Shown here piece by piece: positions 42,701 through 53,900 of a stretch of 64,000 nucleotides of DNA. The notes under the pieces are model-generated. The model saw nothing but the letters and a program-made list of their open reading frames with translations, had not been told where the DNA came from and searched no databases. The stretch is from Paragorgia papillata (taxonomy: Eukaryota; Cnidaria; Anthozoa; Scleralcyonacea; Coralliidae). The stretch covers positions 866,001 to 930,000 of the forward strand of contig JAWNZC010000470.1 in the NCBI GenBank assembly GCA_035771165.1. The letters are read 5' to 3'. How positions within the stretch are numbered: the first letter of the stretch is position 1; every line of letters starts with the position of its first letter. Both the position numbers and the translations under genes were made by a program.

Positions 42701-45700
42701 TGGAGGACGCCGTCGTTGAAGTTGCCGTCGCCGTCCTAGTTCTTGAGGTCCCTAATATCTGAGGTCGTTCGTCGTAATTCACCAGAAGCTATACAGTAAA
42801 ACCCGCTAACAAGAACCTAGGTTCTTATATTCTTATATATTCTTATATAAATAAATTCTTAATTTCAGCCTGAGGTTCTTAATAGTGGTAGGTTCTTGTT
42901 AGCGGGTTTTTACTGTATTTTAGAGAGATCACAAATGTGGTAGCGTTTTGTCTGTGTTGATATCTAAATCACAATTCGGTAGCATGCAGCTAGCTACAAG
43001 ACAATTTACAATTTTGTCAGTAAATGAAATTTTTTCAACACCGTCATTTCTCGTCATCTGATCTCGTACACAATTGATGTGTTATAAAACACTAAAACTT
43101 ACGTAATACTATTACTATCTGACTGTCTCTAATACACCTTATGTTAATAAATATGTTAAAATTATTAAAATTGTTCCTTCTTGGAAATACCATTATTACA
43201 TTACTTGTCAATTACAATTTCTAGTCTTTTTTAGACCCCGTTTACACGGTACCGGACAAATTTGGAACCGGTCTCGAATTAGTACGGTTCCGCCTGTTTA
43301 CACGGCGAAATTGGACGATGTTGATTGCAATCAGTACACGGCTAAGTTGCTAAAAATTCGCATTTTAAATATCGAACTTCACATAATATGAAGTCAGAAT
43401 AACTAACTCTAAGTAAACTTCATATTGTGTGAAGTTTGATATTTAAAATGCGAATTGCAATGAACATTGCAATCAACATTGCAATGTTGCTCTCAATATT
43501 GCAATGTTGCACGGTAAAGAACATCCGGTTTGACTGTAAGGCCATATCACACGAGGCAATTTTCCTTGCAACTTGCAACGCAATTTTGGTCGAAAAAAAT
43601 ATTGCAAGTTGCAGTGGGGGGTGTCACACACTGCAACTTGTCTCGTAGCGTTGCGAAAAGTAGAAACTGCTTCTACTTTCTCTGCGACTCGTAACGCAAT
43701 TTTTCGTTGCGAGATTAGTTGCAAACATGGGGTATCACATGAGGACATGAGGAAATCTTTCTTGCAACTTGCAATACAACGCCATTGCGTTGCAAGTTGC
43801 AAGGAAAATTGCCTCGTGTGACATGGCCTTTACTACGTAAAAATTTTAAAGATTGATCTTGTGTGAGTCGTAAAATTCAGCAAGATCAGATTTATCGAAA
43901 ACGGCAAGCTTGTCTTAGGGGCCGAATACATGGGGAAATTTCAGCCCGGGCTGAGATTTCAGCCCGGCTACTGGGGGATGGAAATGAGGGAGTGAATGTT
44001 CTGAATGAGAAACACGAAGTGTGGAATACAGAAAGTGCCTTGTGAAAAGCGATAAAGAAGGAATAAATATGGTTTATTTGAAATACACATCTAAATATGT
44101 TTGTTTTATGCTGCATGTTTGTGACAACTTGGCTGATTTCCACACTTCGTGTTTCTTATTCAAATCATTCTCCTCTTTTCCATACCTCAGCAGCCGGGCT
44201 GAAATCTCAGCCCGGGCTGAAATTTCCCCATGTATTCGTCCCCTTTATCACATATAAAGACACTCATTAAACTTGGATTTGTTTTGTTTTTCTTTCATGA
44301 ATTATTAATGATTTTTATGTTACTTTTCAAGAGTTTTGGCAGTTTGCAGTGATTATCAAATGCAGGGTATATTACCAAAGCACACATGGTCCAACCACTC
44401 TCTACCAATCACGTCAGTACATGTTGGTTGCGGGGGAGCCTTTTGTCGAGTGCTTACGTCATCATTGGACCATACTTGCAAGGTACCCTGGTATATGTAT
44501 TATTTACCCATCATATTAGACTCTTATCTTCATTATATGTCGCTGCAACGAAACATGACAACGTTTCAAGATGTCTACTTCTCAATTTTAATAACCAAAC
44601 TCACGGTGATGAGTGTAACTTTGTAACTAGTTACAAACTTATTAAAGTAACCTTGTAACAGTTACTAGTTACTTTTTATTTATCGTAACTTTTACCAGTA
44701 ACTACTTTTTTGCTAATGTAACAGTTATTTTTCGTAACTAGTCAGTACTAGCTGGCTTATCATACGCTTTCAATTTTAAAACGGTTAACTTTGGCGTTGA
44801 ATTTAGAAGATATTTTCATGCTCAAGTACCAACGGCGATTTTTGAATGTCAAGATGTGTTTGCTTCTCTACCTTGTAGCTTTGGGACCTTGCATCAGGCC
44901 ATCTTTTGCATTCATTTGTTTTTGATGTCGCCATTTTGGCTGTTGTCATGGATCCTGCCGAATACAGATTATTTGCTGGAGGCTTCAATGGCAAAATTTT
45001 CGTTCTTAATTTATTTTCTCAGGTATATAATTATGTTTGTTTTTAGTAGTGTAAGTTTTATTCTATAATTAGACCAATCTCCTTTTTAAAATCTGTGTTG
45101 AGAGGCAGTATACACTATAACAACCTGTTCCGTGCTAATCAAGGTAGTAAACAATTTATATTGTGTACAAAGTTTTAGGATTGATGGAGATACAATACAA
45201 TAGACAGAATATAAGACTTTATTTTATGGTTTATAATATCCCAAGTTCTGATTGGTCAACACACGGTTCGTCAAAATGCGTATCCGGACGACGATCCGAC
45301 GTTTTCCATATCCGGACCGCTGTCCCAGATGTTAATTTTGCTAACCATTAAGCTACGGGGAAGCGGAGATAAGACCCTGGGTACGAGGTTGCATGTATAC
45401 CACTGTATACGTACAACTTATCATATCACTTTAACTACATCTCATATGCAAACGCTACCACTTATGACTATGAATTTACAACCTTAGCTCTCCATCTGAG
45501 CCTCAGTGGCTCAATGGTTAGAGCGTCTAACTGGTCATTAGAAGGTCGCAGGTTCGAACCATGTCTGGGCCTCAGAAATCTTTTCTGAGTAATTGCGCGT
45601 GTCGAACGTCCAACAAACGTCTGTTATAGGCACCTCAAGTTAGGATTGGCTAGCGAATTTTTGTCACTTTCCGAAGCAGGAGTATAGCTCATGAGGTTTG

Positions 45701-48700
45701 CTTCTTTTCCTTGCCTAGAAATCTGTGATCGACAATCTTGAAGAAGACAAAATCAAGGAGAAGCAATGTTTCATTGGCCACAGGTTTGCACATTAGCGGA
45801 GCCCTTCATCAGAAAAATCTCATTTTACTTTGGCTGACGTGCTCCGCTCGAAACGTCAATATTTCTTTCTTAAGAATCTGTTGACAGTTTATCACATTTT
45901 TACTTCGCTCTATCCAAAACACTTAACACTGCCTACGCAGCACCTAGCTACTATTTTATAACTTACTTGATTTAAATAAGGAAATGTGCCCTCTGACCAA
46001 AACTATTTTATTTTCAACTCGACTGGTGAAAAATGAAGATGTTATATATACGGTATACTTGCCTGGTTTCATTGATATTCTTGCTTAATTTATACTTAAA
46101 CTTTGTAGTGTTCTTTAATCTTCTAGTAAACAAGTTACAAGCCTGGCATTGTCTATGGATGGTTTATTGTTATTGTCTGGATCCAACGATTGTACTGCTA
46201 GGGTTTGGGATGTTCCCAGCAAGCAATGTTTACGAGTATTAGAACACAAAGGTAGAACGTAGTAAAGGATTTCTTTTTAAATATTTTATAAAACAGGAAT
46301 AATGATGTGGGTCAGTGTAGTCGGGTGTAGAATAGTTTAAGTTTAAGTTTAATAATTATGCTACATTAAGCATCTCAAATACATACATACAATTATCTCA
46401 AACATGCAATAAAAATTTACAGTATAAACCTATATACAATATACAAAAAAAAAAATTAAATAAAAAGTTATACTCGTTTAATAAGGTTGTATATAGGTGT
46501 CCATCCAAGTGAATGAACCATCTATACTCGACCGAGGCTGGGATTTGAACCCGCGGCCTTCGGTTTATTAGTCTAGTCAAGTAGACTGTTCAGTTTTCTC
46601 TTATTACAGGGGTGGGGGAAATAGCGGACCACGGAACCATTGGTCCCAGAAATCTTTTTGATCAGCAGAAAACAAAAGGAAGATAGTAAAGAAAAAATAA
46701 TAAATAAATAGATAAAATAAGGGAAACTTAAAAAAGAAACGAAAAAGATAAAAGAGGTATCAAAATTCTCAGTGAATACTGAAATTACTTTTTCTGTTAA
46801 AATCTAGTATTCCGTTTGACAGCTTGTTAGTACTACACAGTTACATGGTGGTGATTACTTGTGTGGAAATGTGTGACGTAACATCTGGGTAGTTCTAAGG
46901 TAGTCATCACATGGTCGTTAAACATGGTTGTGAGATAATGAGTTGGATATACAATTATAGTCACCATGGTAGAATGCTTTGAGAGATGTTGTAAGCTGGT
47001 AGTATAAATGAGTTTTACAGGAAGCAGTGTGTGCTTCGTTGCACTGGCAGAAAATTTTCTTGTGTTCCTTTGCGGTCCCAGAAACTAAAATATTTTTTCC
47101 ACACATGTTTCTCTACTTGCCTGTTGTGGTTCATTCCCTCGAATTGATTACCTTATTCTCCATTCCACTAACAGTCCCACATCATTCATCGATATTAAGA
47201 ATTATAGATAAACTCTCGATGTTGAAATTATAGTCTGTTTTGAAATATCAAGAATATAAAGTACCATCATTCTACGATTTGTTCCCAACTTGACCTTGTT
47301 GGTCAGTTGATAGAGCGTCGGGCTATATAGTAAACCGATGGTAGCGGGTTCAAAACATCGAATATACTTACCGGTTGGTTCATTAGGGGTATAACCACCT
47401 AGTTAAAATAGGAATAAGAGTTTTGTATACATTTGAAGCTATTCTTGTGGCCACATTCGTTACCGCCCAGGTCTCACAACGATCATCTTTGAGATTTACA
47501 AAACTGGACTTTTTTTAAGATCTTGCAAGAGACCAGCTGAACCAGCTTTTGTTACGACCATTTGCCAAATCTCCGAGGTGGTCGTTACGAGAGCTTTAAC
47601 GGTATAGCAATGACGTTATGTGAAGAAGAAGAATTTCAAATGAAGTCGAATCACTGCTGTAGGGAAATGTTTTCTGACTGCCCCAACCGGGAATCGAACC
47701 CAAGGTCTCTGGTTTAACGTACCAGCGCTCTACCACTGAGCTATTGGGACTCCCGGCTGAGGCAGTCAGAAATATCCATATATTGGGACATGGGACTCCC
47801 GGCTGAGGCAGTCAGAAATATCCATATATTGGGACATGGGACTCCCGGTTGGGGCAGTCAGAAAACTTTTCTCTACAGCAGTGATTCGACTTCATTTGAA
47901 ATTCTTCTTCTTCACATATATACGCTGCTGAAGGACAACTGAATGTTTATAACAATGACGTTATATAAACAACATATGTTGTTCAGCCTGTGTAGATAAT
48001 CAACCAATTCCTCGTCATTCTCTTTATCTTAATTTTTACTACTGTATATACTATATCTTATACAGGTTGTGTAGATAACGTACAAATTCACCCTCGTTCT
48101 CCTTATCTTGATGGTCAACGTTCAAAAACATCGTTACCAGTTATCGGGGTGTTTAAACGGAGTCTTCGTTCCTTTAAAGAAACATCAGATTCTAATGACC
48201 AAGGACAAGGAGTGGAATGCGTTCCTATTAGGATTTTTAGCACGAATTTGGTTAGTCTATTTATGACTCTTGTTGTAATTAATTGAATCAGATCTTATCC
48301 CAGGAATCCGAGATCCTATCCGGGAGAATGACCCTGGGTACAACGTTAGATCCCATCTTGATCTTGCCTGCGCCGCATTGAGAAAGCCTGCTCGCAGGCT
48401 AATCTTGATCTTGCCTACACTAACTGCAGGTTGATGTTATTGTGACTAAACACATAATGTTTTGCCTAATAGCAAAAAGTTCGCAACTACATTTTTTTCA
48501 AAGAAGCTGTAATTGTAACGAAATTGGAAAATGTGTAGTCAACCCATGCATCTTTGATTATTTCAGCATTGTTCATTTCAGCCATCAATTTTGCTCGTGT
48601 TGATGGATATGTGTGATCTTAAACCCTTCATCTAGAATTTTATTTTTATTAATTTCTACGTAGAAGTCAGACGAAGAAAGAAACTCTACGGACAATAACC

Positions 48701-49132
48701 TGTTGGAGTCTGTGTTAAAAGAGGTTGGAAATAACTTCAACTTTATTTATTTAATCACGATGAGTATTACGATTATCTAATCACTGCAGCAAACGCTGAT
48801 GGGGTCGTGAGATCTAAGTATTGATTTTGCAGAGGGAGGCAACCAGCTTAACTTCAGTGCATGGTGAGAGGCACAGCTTGTACCACCCAGTCACAATAAT
48901 GTCGTTTCAGAGAATTCTGGAAAGGCATTATAAGTAATGTTTCTATTTTTAACCTTTTTTTTAGAATTGTTACGAGGATCACCAGAGTGGAGGACAATTA
49001 TCACTTACTAAAGTTGAGCTAGAAGAACAACTTGAGAAATCCAAACAATTAAATCAAACTCTTTATCAGTTTGCTGTGGGTGAATTACTAACGGAGGTCC
49101 GTGATGAACTACACAACGAGAAGAACACGTGA
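39796..49132 (+). CDS. WDR18: WDR18 (Ipi3 orthologue), 60S ribosome assembly
   Basis: Ten exons: 39796-39996, 40137-40247, 42140-42273, 44332-44482, 44879-45022, 45719-45783, 46127-46251, 48066-48250, 48664-48723, 48965-49132. Phases agree throughout and give 447 residues (human about 432). Recognisable blocks: [114 protein letters not shown], and a helical C-terminal tail for dimerisation. These form a beta-propeller of WD repeats. The protein works in the nucleolus with PELP1, TEX10 and partners in ITS2 processing and late 60S maturation. Introns hold many MITEs and SINEs. Confidence 0.96.
40640..40800 (+). repeat. CACACCCCTGCACAGTA-rich imperfect tandem repeat
   Basis: In WDR18 intron 2, GTGTCACACACCCAC, CACCCCTGCACAGTA and TGTCACACCCCTGCACAGTA recur. 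Open frames here are products of the repeat. Confidence 0.65.
41085..41640. repeat. Hairpin-element copies (ATCAAAGCTAAA / AAACACTCG families)
   Basis: It contains arms related to 25556-25672 (GAGAAAATCAAAGCTAAA and TTTAGCTTTGATTTTCTC), each with inserted TTAATAATTCATGAGGAAAA sequence. A copy of the AAACACTCG/CGAGTGTTTT foldback family follows at 41460-41640. In WDR18 intron 2, with no exon inside. Confidence 0.6.
41650..41965. repeat. GGTAATACGAGCAACA inverted element
   Basis: The ends AAGGTAATACGAGCAACA and TGTTGCTTGTATTACCTT enclose repeated TTGCAACTTG and CAACAATGTTGC blocks in both orientations. Same family as 24795-25260. Confidence 0.7.
42392..42752. mobile_element. TA-flanked TIR element (GGGACCTTAAGATGCTACG), copy 1
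   Basis: The left end GGGACCTTAAGATGCTACG is followed by a CGACGACG run. The right end has CGTCGCCGTCC and GAGGTCCC. TA flanks both ends (42390-42391, 42753-42754). The body (GTACTGCTAAAATG, CATCGTCCTGAAGACGTGAA) is shared with 59783-60069. In WDR18 intron 3. Confidence 0.85.
42794..42915. mobile_element. TA-flanked TIR element (CAGTAAAACCCGCTAACAAG)
   Basis: The ends CAGTAAAACCCGCTAACAAG and CTTGTTAGCGGGTTTTTACTG lie between TA dinucleotides (42792-42793, 42916-42917). It is 122 bp, a very small pogo/Tc1-type MITE. Confidence 0.85.
43340..43450. repeat. Hairpin element
   Basis: ATTCGCATTTTAAATATCGA pairs with the complement TTGATATTTAAAATGCGAAT, and CTTCACATAATATGAAG continues the stem. 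It probably lies within a larger decayed element starting near GTTTACACGGTACC at 43249, a motif also seen near 57232. Confidence 0.6.
43542..43829. mobile_element. TIR element (AAGGCCATATCACACGAGGC)
   Basis: The ends AAGGCCATATCACACGAGGC and GCCTCGTGTGACATGGCCTT continue inward with AATTTTCCTTGCAACTTGCA and its complement. Inner TGCAACTTGCAACGCAAT blocks resemble the 24795 family. No coding capacity. Confidence 0.8.
43917..44246. mobile_element. TIR element (AGGGGCCGAATACATGGGGA)
   Basis: The ends AGGGGCCGAATACATGGGGA and TCCCCATGTATTCGTCCCCT continue inward with AATTTCAGCCCGGGCTGAGA in both orientations, then CACGAAGTGTGGAA and TTCCACACTTCGTG. Target duplication not clear. Confidence 0.8.
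45497..45600 (+). mobile_element. tRNA-derived SINE-like sequence
   Basis: The head reads AGTGGCTCAATGGTTAGAGC (box A region), anticodon arm TCTAA-CTGGTCA-TTAGA (GGT, Thr-type), and GGTCGCAGGTTCGAACC (box B). The acceptor stem is damaged. A hairpin CTCAGAAATCTTTTCTGAG follows, as in the 7963 copy. A SINE is therefore likelier than a tRNA gene. In WDR18 intron 5. Confidence 0.6.
46537..46600 (-). mobile_element. tRNA-like fragment
   Basis: On the minus strand, GGCCGCGGGTTCAAATCCCA provides a good box B and T arm, preceded by a poorly paired anticodon arm. The 5' half is not convincing. Probably a SINE end. Confidence 0.4.
47290..47362 (+). mobile_element. tRNA-like fragment
   Basis: TTGGTCAGTTGATAGAGCGT (D arm, box A) is followed at the right distance by AGCGGGTTCAAAACA (box B). 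Stems are incomplete. Decayed tRNA-derived repeat in WDR18 intron 7. Confidence 0.4.
47618..47935. mobile_element. Inverted SINE pair around an Asn-type tRNA-like head
   Basis: GTGAAGAAGAAGAATTTCAA and GAAGTCGAATCACTGCTGTA at the left are mirrored at the right (TACAGCAGTGATTCGACTTC, TTGAAATTCTTCTTCTTCAC). A tRNA-like cloverleaf occupies 47680-47750 on the minus strand. Between 47747 and 47838 a 45-bp unit (GGGACTCCCGGCTGAGGCAG ...) is repeated in tandem. Confidence 0.7.
47680..47750 (-). tRNA. tRNA-Asn-like sequence (anticodon GTT)
   Basis: The minus strand folds well. Acceptor GTCCCAA pairs with TTGGGGC, the D arm is GCTCAGTGGTAGAGC, and the anticodon arm CTGGT-ACGTTAA-ACCAG gives GTT. The T arm TTGGG-TTCGATT-CCCGG has wobble pairs. 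It lies in an inverted SINE duplication in WDR18 intron 7, so I treat it as a SINE head that still looks tRNA-like. A functional gene cannot be excluded. Confidence 0.45.
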
Positions 49133-50908
49133 CTTTCCTATATTGATCTACGACAAAGCTGTATCGAGTCAGCGAGCTTACTGTCAGCGGACTCCTCGTA
49201 CCTTGGTCCTGATTATCATGGACCTTACATGAAATAGTTGCGGCATCGGCTGTCGATTTTATGTGTCACGCTAGCAAAACTCCCAAGGTATTGCGGTTAA
49301 ATGCAGGTTTTAACCATGTTTTAACCTAGTTGTCCAAAGTAATTTTGCAAAAAAAGCTTGGAAACCAGGCTGCAGAAGACAAGAGTTAAAATTGTTTATT
49401 CAGTTTGTATTATATCCGTGTATTTCAGACAAAAATCTACCGAATTCACCGTTTCCAGCTCAGTGACCACAATGACTTACTTACTTACTGTTCATTAATT
49501 AGCTCATGATTTATTGAACATAACCCGTTCAAAATAATGAAAAGTAAATAAAACAGCACATACACAAGAAGTGTTTGATGGGATATATCAGAGAAATTAC
49601 TTTATATATAATTAAATATTATTTTGGAAATTGAACAGAAATGTGAAATATAATTAATACGATATGTCGTGGATTGAATATATATCATTAATTTAAATGG
49701 GATTTATCAGTGATTCAACAAATATACCCCCAACGCAGCCAGGTGAAGAATCCGACATAGCGCAACTCCTTCAGGCTGGGGGCTTTCCCATTGTTCGAAA
49801 ACGAACGGTACGGTCAGCAAGGCTAAAATGTTTTTGAACGTAGCTAAAAAATGACCCAACGTTTCGACACTTCGATCTAGTGTCTTCATTAAGAGTGATC
49901 GTTAAGGAGAAACCCCTGATGAATTAAGACACTAGATCGGATTGTCGAAACGTTGGGTCATCAACAGTGACTTTAAGTTACGTTCAAAAAACATTTATGC
50001 ATGAGTAGCGTTAAACTACGTCGGATTATCATGCAGTAATTGTTCGTAAAAGAAAACAAATCAACCCTGCGACGCGATGTACGGAATTTTACTGTAACAC
50101 AAATGAGACCAAATTTTCTAACTTCTCCAAAATACGGTTTGGTGAAATAAATCAGTTCTATTAATCGTGAAGAGTTTTTCCTCCAATTGTATCTAAAACA
50201 CATCGCTGTTGGCTCGGCTTGCATCGTTTTCTTAACCCACTTTCAAATTACAACTGAACAGCACCAGATGTATATGCTTACTTATTCTGAATAAAGCAAA
50301 ATAATACATTTAAGGTTGTCATATTCAAGCAAATTCTCACAAATGACCGTTTTGGTAACGTTGATTAAAGCCATTGGTGAAAAGAAGCTCGAATTCACGT
50401 TTTTAAAATCCTCTGAATTTTAACTTGAATGGGAAACCTGGTTTTCACGGACGTCATTGCATTTCAAAGTGGATTTTAGGAGAAAATATTTTACATCTTG
50501 TGCACAGACAAGGCAAACACCTTTTTCGTGACAATTCATGACAATTCAGAAGTGTGCTAGACTGGACCGTCAAAGTTAAATACTCTCAAGGAGTTATTGT
50601 ATCGACTTAAACGATTTAACATGCAACACTTTATACAGCAATTAGCAAGACATTGAAAAACAACAACAGTTTTTTTTGGAACTCTGGAATTTAGACTTTA
50701 GAATTTTGATGACGTCACGTGAAAACCACCAATACTCTGCATGCTTTCAATCCCAACGGAAAGCACTTAATATTCAATAATTCTATTTTCAGAAGAGCAC
50801 AAATTTCGTATGGTGCCACGGATATTTATCTTTACAAAACTAATGTCATTTAGTGATGATCAAGTGTTGTTCTTCAAAGTGAGCGTTGACTGAAGACAAC
50901 CAATCATA
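49133..50908. other. WDR18-AP1M convergent intergenic region
   Basis: No gene is seen in this 1.8-kb gap between two 3' ends. A plus-strand AATAAA at about 49546 could end WDR18 transcripts. A stem built from TGACCCAACGTTTCGACA and TGTCGAAACGTTGGGTCA lies at about 49850-49965, with CACTAGATCG repeats between. Confidence 0.55.
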
Positions 50909-53900
50909 TTATGTTGTACGCAGTTGGTAATCTGGAAAAGAAAAACCCAAGATAAATCAAAATTAGTGAGAACGTTAAAACATAACAGCTGATTAAGCAA
51001 TCAACACTTTGTGTTGATGTTTCATGTATCGGTGAAACATTGTGATCACAAAATGGTTGAAACACCAATCGCAATTTGACATACCTCCATTTTGAGTAAT
51101 ATAGCGCACCCAAGGAAGGGCTTGGTAACCACTCTTTTCTATAATTTTGAGGTAACGAACCTGAAATTTAAGAATTACCAAATTAGCTTATACAGCTCTG
51201 TGGCTGCTGGGGAAGCACGGGTTGCGTGTGGCCTTAGCGCGCTGCCTCTCACCAAAAAGTTAAGCCCGGTTAGACGGGGTTAGTACTTGGATGGGTGACC
51301 GCTTGGGAATGACCCCGTTGTCGAGCTTGGAACGCATGCGAGTATAGTTTAGTTGATCTCTCCTGTGCTTTGGGTTTTTCACCGGGTTCTCCGGTTTTCC
51401 TCGTCCCATAAAATCAACACCTAGGTCTTAGCTGTGATTCGTGGTCTGACATATGCGTCATAAATGTGTCGTATGCATGGCGGCTGCCAGTGCGCCTTTA
51501 ATATGCCTTTGACTCTGCCACTTGAAATTTACGATGTAAATTGCTCTTGAAAAGCCCCTTGCATGGGAAGAAGTAATTAAATTTGTACTTGCTCTAAGGC
51601 AAGTATCTTTTGTTTTTTCTTTGCGTTTGTTCATAAAATTAAGTTATCACAAATTCACAAATAGAGACAATCTAAATAGTTCTCCAAAGAAATTCCTCTA
51701 GCGCCGAGTGAACGCCTAAGCAAGCGCCTTGTTATCCGAATTACAAAATATAAAGTTCTACATGCGAGAGCCTCTATCAGTAAACTCTTGAATCAAAACA
51801 TATGTACGTCATATTTAGGCAACAACTATTATTGCAAATCTAACCTGGATACCAGAGACGGTAAAATATGGAATTTCAAATTTCACTTTGATGGGAGGAT
51901 TGCCCTGCGACTCCTCTAAAAACGTGAAAAGGAAAGTTACGAATTAGTATCTTTGTAATACTAAAAGAGTCAAAATTACTCCCGGGTGCAAAATCTTTAT
52001 GCATATTAATTCAAAAAAGAAGAGAAAAATCTGCTCCTTTTTACAGGAATTTGACTGACCGTTGAATGTTTTCTAAAGTCTCCAACTCAGAGCCTGGGGA
52101 CGATAGTTTCCCAATTCTTCCCCAATCCCCGCGCTACTCGTGTAAAAGAGACGCCTGCAGAACACCGCTGCCAAACGTTTTGCGCATGCGCGACGTCCGA
52201 GCTCGTCGATCAGAAAAAGAGTGGGAAAACACTGAAATATTTGGACTGGTCCGAGAGTCCGACACAAAAGTTAAAAATATAAGCATACTTGGTTTCTTTG
52301 TCAATATTGTAACATATTCTGAAATTACCCCTTCGTAATTTTCATGCTCCTTTTTTTAAAACACAAATGAATAGTCGAGTCTTACTTAGTCTTTACTGTC
52401 TGGTTGTTGTCGCCACGGCTAGTTCCCAGTTCCCACTTCTCTTGCAATGTTTACTCTAGCGAATTCACGCATGCGCAAACGTTTGGCAGCGGTGTTCGCC
52501 TGCAGTGTTCTGCACGCGATGAAGGTTATTTCAGATCCAACGTGGTTATAAATTCATGTCCAATATAACCCAAGTACTTTGTGTAGACCTGACCACAACA
52601 CAAACCCTAATCTAGGACACGTTTCAAAAAAAACTGGCGGGCTCCACTTAAAGTAAACATACTATTTAAAATCAACAAAGTATAGATACAGTTTCTGGAT
52701 GTTTAACACTGTTATCCTGCTGTTGTTGGCTCGCTAGTCTGTTTGCCATTGCTTACTTTGTGGGGAACCCGCCAATTCCTTTGCAAAATGATGCGCGCGC
52801 AATACTCTGAAATTCGTCTGTTGGTACATATGCATGTAAAGGTTATTTATATTATCTCAAACTCTTTCCACTCGCTGACTACTGAGGAACAAGATTGCTG
52901 CGAAGGAGATAAGGTTGGGCGGTTTACCGGGTTTTTTTCCGGTTTAGCTGTTAGAAAAACCGGGAAATCGTCACAATGTTACAATGTATAATTTTGTTTA
53001 GTTCTTAAAATTGTTACTATTAAATATGAGAAAAGCAAAATAAAATTAAAGTTAGCAAACGTTTTCACTGAACGTTTGTTTTTTGTTCAATATTTTGCCG
53101 TGATTTATGCAGTCATTATAATTATACAGCCAAATTATGACGTCCATCGCTATTAAAAATTTGAAATTGCGTTCCTTCAATTAGTTCAATACTGAAATTG
53201 CGTTAGTTTCTGAAATTTTGAAAAAAACGGTTTTAAATTTAACCGGTTCAGAGTCGGACGGTTTGGCGGTTTTTATTTCAATCAAAACCGTCCAAGCTTA
53301 GAAGGAGACCATGTTTTCTACAGTAGATTCTTCAGAAGTTTACTCAACTACATGTAGCTTTTCATTGTTAAGAGAAGATAGGACCGCTGGTATTGCTGCG
53401 TCTCGTACAGACAGAACGTTATATATTATTATTATATGGCACGGATTACTTCCGGTAAAATCACGCGCTGTGATTGGTTGCTGACGGGGCGAGATTTCTC
53501 CGTAATGCCCACGGGGATTATGAAAATTGTTAATGCCCTACGATTGGAAACAAACAAAAAATCCTAATAAGAAACTTTTATTGCCGAAAAACGGCGAAAA
53601 TAGATGAAATAGACGACGATGAACATAATAAAAGTAAATGCTAGTATCCAGACGAGAAAGAAACATGAAAATAACGCTAGTTCGGTGTTTTGACGAAGTT
53701 AAAGGAAGCGAAGACCAAGAAATACAAGATTGATTTTGAAATAAAAAGTGCCATATAATAAACTACTTAATAACCTCGACCGTTCGGTCTTTACGGTAAA
53801 ATATTAAACCTCGGTCTTGAGCGTATTAACCTCGCTATCGCTCGGTCAATACAGCAAAACCTCACTCTCGGTTATTAAGTAGTTATTAAATATCTTACCT

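Noticed and set aside
45497..45575. Functional tRNA-Thr gene
   Set aside because: The acceptor stem does not pair properly and a SINE-like hairpin tail follows.
51215..51325. Functional 5S rRNA gene
   Set aside because: Only the internal promoter region is well conserved; the 5' third and helices are disrupted and a SINE body follows.
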